Shown one piece after another: positions 35,045 to 36,848 of a stretch of 36,848 bases of DNA (the first letter of the stretch is position 1; each line of letters starts with the position of its first letter). Both the position numbers and the translations under genes were made by a program. Below the pieces are notes generated by a model. The model made no database searches. It saw nothing but the letters and a program-made list of their open reading frames with translations, and was not told where the DNA came from. This stretch comes from Tersicoccus phoenicis. GTDB lineage: Bacteria; Actinomycetota; Actinomycetes; Actinomycetales; Micrococcaceae. The stretch spans positions 1-36,848 of the forward strand of contig NZ_MRDE01000036.1 of the NCBI RefSeq assembly GCF_001968835.1, written 5' to 3'.

Positions 35045-36592
35045 TCACCCTGGAAAAGCGGAAACAGGCGCCAGAACTTTTAGTGATGGCACGATGTCAT
35101 GCACCATGCAGTGCCACTGGTAGGCACGTACTGACGAATCACGCGGCAGTCGGTGCCTACCAAAGTACTCTTGCGGCTGAAAGAAGTGGAGCGTTTCACT
35201 TCGATCCACCCAACTCAACAGCCTGTGTTGCCAAAGGATATCGGTCAATTTAGACGTACTTTGAAACGCATCATGTGCCCGTTCGTCCAGAGTCGCTGCC
35301 TTACCTTTCCCGAACCGATCACTACCGACTTCTCTAATCGCCTCGAGCAATATGGTTACGCTCCCACTGACGAGCGGCTCATCGAGCGGCGAACTGCCTC
35401 CATTCGCCGACGCAAAGTCTTGATCGCCAGGGCTTTCGCTGATAAGCTGTGTGGCGCAAACGCTTAGTTGGCTCCATACGATCAGGCGGGACACTTCAGA
35501 CACTACTTTTTTGAGCCGAGCTTCGTCTAGCGGCACTCTACTATTGAGCGCCTTACAGAGTGAGTTCCCGAGGATAACGATGTCACGTGGCACAAGCCGC
35601 GTGTGCCGTAACAAATAGGATTCAACGTCTTCAACGTCGCCGGTCGGCCTGTCATTGGTCACTGACGGCATCCCGACCCACGATGCGACAGATTTCACAT
35701 GCGAGAAGTTGTCGTAACGAGACAGCCGCTCCGTTTTGGTTCTTAGGAAGCTTCGTGCGGAATCTTGCGACCACAATAGATGGTTTATATGAGTATCTTC
35801 GAAATAGCGGGGACCATGTTCACCCTGAGTTACAGTAGCGAGAGTGACGTCTCTTAGTGCTACTACTACGTGCAGCTTGGTTCTGAGAACGTTATGACGC
35901 GCAAGGTGCATCACCGCGTCAAATAGGCCGCGCTGGCAGAGAGTCCAGTAGGAGGGAGCCCACGCGTAATTCTTATCTATGTCGTCGACATGCAAGAATA
36001 GGGGCGGCGAACTCGCCATGATCGTGCAGATGTAATTCTCTACATCTTCCCAACGCTCATCGTTTAAATATTTGCTGATTTCCCTCCTGCCTTGGTGAAA
36101 GAGGATAATTTGTGAGACCTGACTGGATACTCTACGATCGGTCGGCGGCGCGCCTATCAGGTCTGCCATCGCATCGAGCCCACGTCGTGCCAGCTTAGAT
36201 TTCGGGTCTATATTGTTAGTGAAGAATTCCACAGTTCGTAAATAGGACCAAGCAGAGCGGAATATTGCTCGCCGCCAAAGCAAGGTCCAGTGTTCAGTCG
36301 AACTTATGCCTTTGGACATCATAGTTTGATACTTTACGACTTGTTCAGTACTCAAATCATCGTTCCGCTGGATTTCTGGCGCGTAGGTACTCGCATCTGC
36401 GACTCGACTAGCTTGCATCCGCCTCAAATATAGCGACTTGCCGGAGCCGAGCGGCCCGACGATGACGCGAATCCGAGCGTCTCGAGGGTCACGGGCAATG
36501 CCGCCGAATCGCTTGTCCAATTGGACGAGTCCGCCTTCATCGTCCATCGCTCCGTCAGGTTGGCCAAATGGGTCTTGATCAGCTTGTTTCAT
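35045..36592 (-). CDS. P-loop ATPase (signalling-type), partner of the FRG protein
   Basis: A 515-residue ATPase. Walker A is GPLGSGKS (residues 46-53, Lys52); Walker B is LFLHVDDID (198-206) with Asp203/Asp204. VVVALRDV (242-249) fits a sensor-1 strand, and RHTRLVPRDIVILGNSL (329-345) resembles the T-x-x-x-PRD block of ORC/CDC6-like and Sll1717-type P-loop ATPases known to me by pattern. The last 150 residues look like winged-helix or helical substrate-recognition modules. ATG 36592 has no good ribosome binding site; Met16 (36547, GGAG just ahead) is an alternative start. It heads the ATPase-FRG unit. A role as infection sensor is inference. Confidence 0.78.
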   Translation of the reverse strand: MKQADQDPFGQPDGAMDDEGGLVQLDKRFGGIARDPRDARIRVIVGPLGSGKSLYLRRMQASRVADASTYAPEIQRNDDLSTEQVVKYQTMMSKGISSTEHWTLLWRRAIFRSAWSYLRTVEFFTNNIDPKSKLARRGLDAMADLIGAPPTDRRVSSQVSQIILFHQGRREISKYLNDERWEDVENYICTIMASSPPLFLHVDDIDKNYAWAPSYWTLCQRGLFDAVMHLARHNVLRTKLHVVVALRDVTLATVTQGEHGPRYFEDTHINHLLWSQDSARSFLRTKTERLSRYDNFSHVKSVASWVGMPSVTNDRPTGDVEDVESYLLRHTRLVPRDIVILGNSLCKALNSRVPLDEARLKKVVSEVSRLIVWSQLSVCATQLISESPGDQDFASANGGSSPLDEPLVSGSVTILLEAIREVGSDRFGKGKAATLDERAHDAFQSTSKLTDILWQHRLLSWVDRSETLHFFQPQEYFGRHRLPRDSSVRAYQWHCMVHDIVPSLKVLAPVSAFPG

Positions 36593-36817
36593 CGTAGTGT
36601 TGCTCCAGAGATCATCGCGAGGTACGTGTTGGCTGACCTTCTAAGTCTTTTTTACCTGCTTTTGGGTTTGGCCAGGATCGGTGCGATGTTTCGTCCCTTA
36701 GCCTCGATCTTTCACCGCGGCTGGTTGGCTGAGGGTCAGGGCTTACCGTCTGCCTGATGGGTGCGATTCTCGCATGTGGGTACGACAGTGCTGCCCGCTG
36801 ACCTTGGCGGGTGTCCG

Positions 36818-36837
36818 GTGCGGGTCCACTCCCGCAC
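36818..36837. terminator. GC-rich hairpin at window end
   Basis: GTGCGGG (36818-36824) and CCCGCAC (36831-36837) pair around TCCACT where host-like composition has returned. The 36593-36848 region has no recognisable gene; this stem may terminate a gene lying beyond the window or be a repeat. Confidence 0.4.
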
Positions 36838-36848
36838 GTGCCGGTGCT

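Larger units (their letters stand above)
33030..36740. other. Compositionally foreign island, candidate defence locus
   Basis: Right after the nrdF stop, base composition drops: for example, line 33121-33180 has 26 G+C of 60, against clearly more than two thirds in the genes before. Codons such as TTA, ATA and AGA appear that are nearly absent elsewhere. Composition rises again near 36740. The block contains TIR, FRG and P-loop ATPase genes but no integrase, transposase, tRNA or obvious flanking direct repeat in this window, so the mode of entry is unknown. Confidence 0.75.

Noticed and set aside
33089-36592. Thoeris, CBASS or Pycsar assignment
   Set aside because: No ThsA-type SIR2/SLOG partner, no nucleotidyl cyclase and no second-messenger binding domain can be recognised, so none of these names is supported.
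33030-36848. Prophage or integrative element
   Set aside because: No integrase, phage structural gene, tRNA or flanking direct repeat was found in the window.

Overview
The window comes from a chromosome of a high-GC actinobacterium. Most of it is strongly GC-rich with GTG starts, GTGA/ATGA overlaps between genes, a class Ib ribonucleotide reductase operon with NrdR boxes, a MoxR/DUF58/VWA operon and LacI-type sugar regulation. A Micrococcales-like organism is plausible, but nothing seen fixes the genus.

Layout. (1) 146-9709: mixed metabolic and stress genes: an XRE regulator, an aldo/keto reductase, an NmrA-like oxidoreductase, an 88-residue protein, an OGG-fold glycosylase-like protein, a methyltransferase with a GNAT acetyltransferase, a helical unknown, a GH3 glycosidase, an arsenic-resistance/bile-acid-symporter-like membrane protein and a DUF488 pair. 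Two hairpins near the start share an unusual covarying architecture. (2) 9739-19760: carbohydrate block. A GH15 glucoamylase/trehalase-like enzyme is translationally coupled to an internally shortened maltose O-acetyltransferase. Next come an HSL-type esterase and an amylo-alpha-1,6-glucosidase. The latter is divergent from a LacI regulator that heads a three-gene sugar ABC importer without its own ATPase; two LacI-like operators sit 33 bp apart in front of the regulator. (3) 19805-20817: MazEF-like toxin-antitoxin pair and an intergenic cluster of 63-bp imperfect palindromes. (4) 20818-28610: App1-type phosphatase, a methyltransferase, then the operon MoxR - DUF58 - small membrane protein - VWA - VWA - anchored helical/TPR-like protein. 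(5) 28611-33029: regulatory region with three DnaA-box-like sites and two NrdR boxes, then nrdH-nrdI-nrdE-nrdF.

(6) 33030 to about 36740: a compositionally foreign island (visibly AT-richer and with different codon use) directly after nrdF. It holds a TIR-domain protein on the plus strand and, convergent to it, a two-gene unit of a P-loop ATPase and an FRG-domain protein. TIR domains are known NAD-consuming immune effectors, and the ATPase looks like a signalling/sensor NTPase. This trio is the best candidate in the window for an uncharacterised defence system. Whether the three genes form one system or two neighbouring ones cannot be decided from the sequence alone.

All identifications are by reading motifs and comparing with remembered families; no database search was possible.
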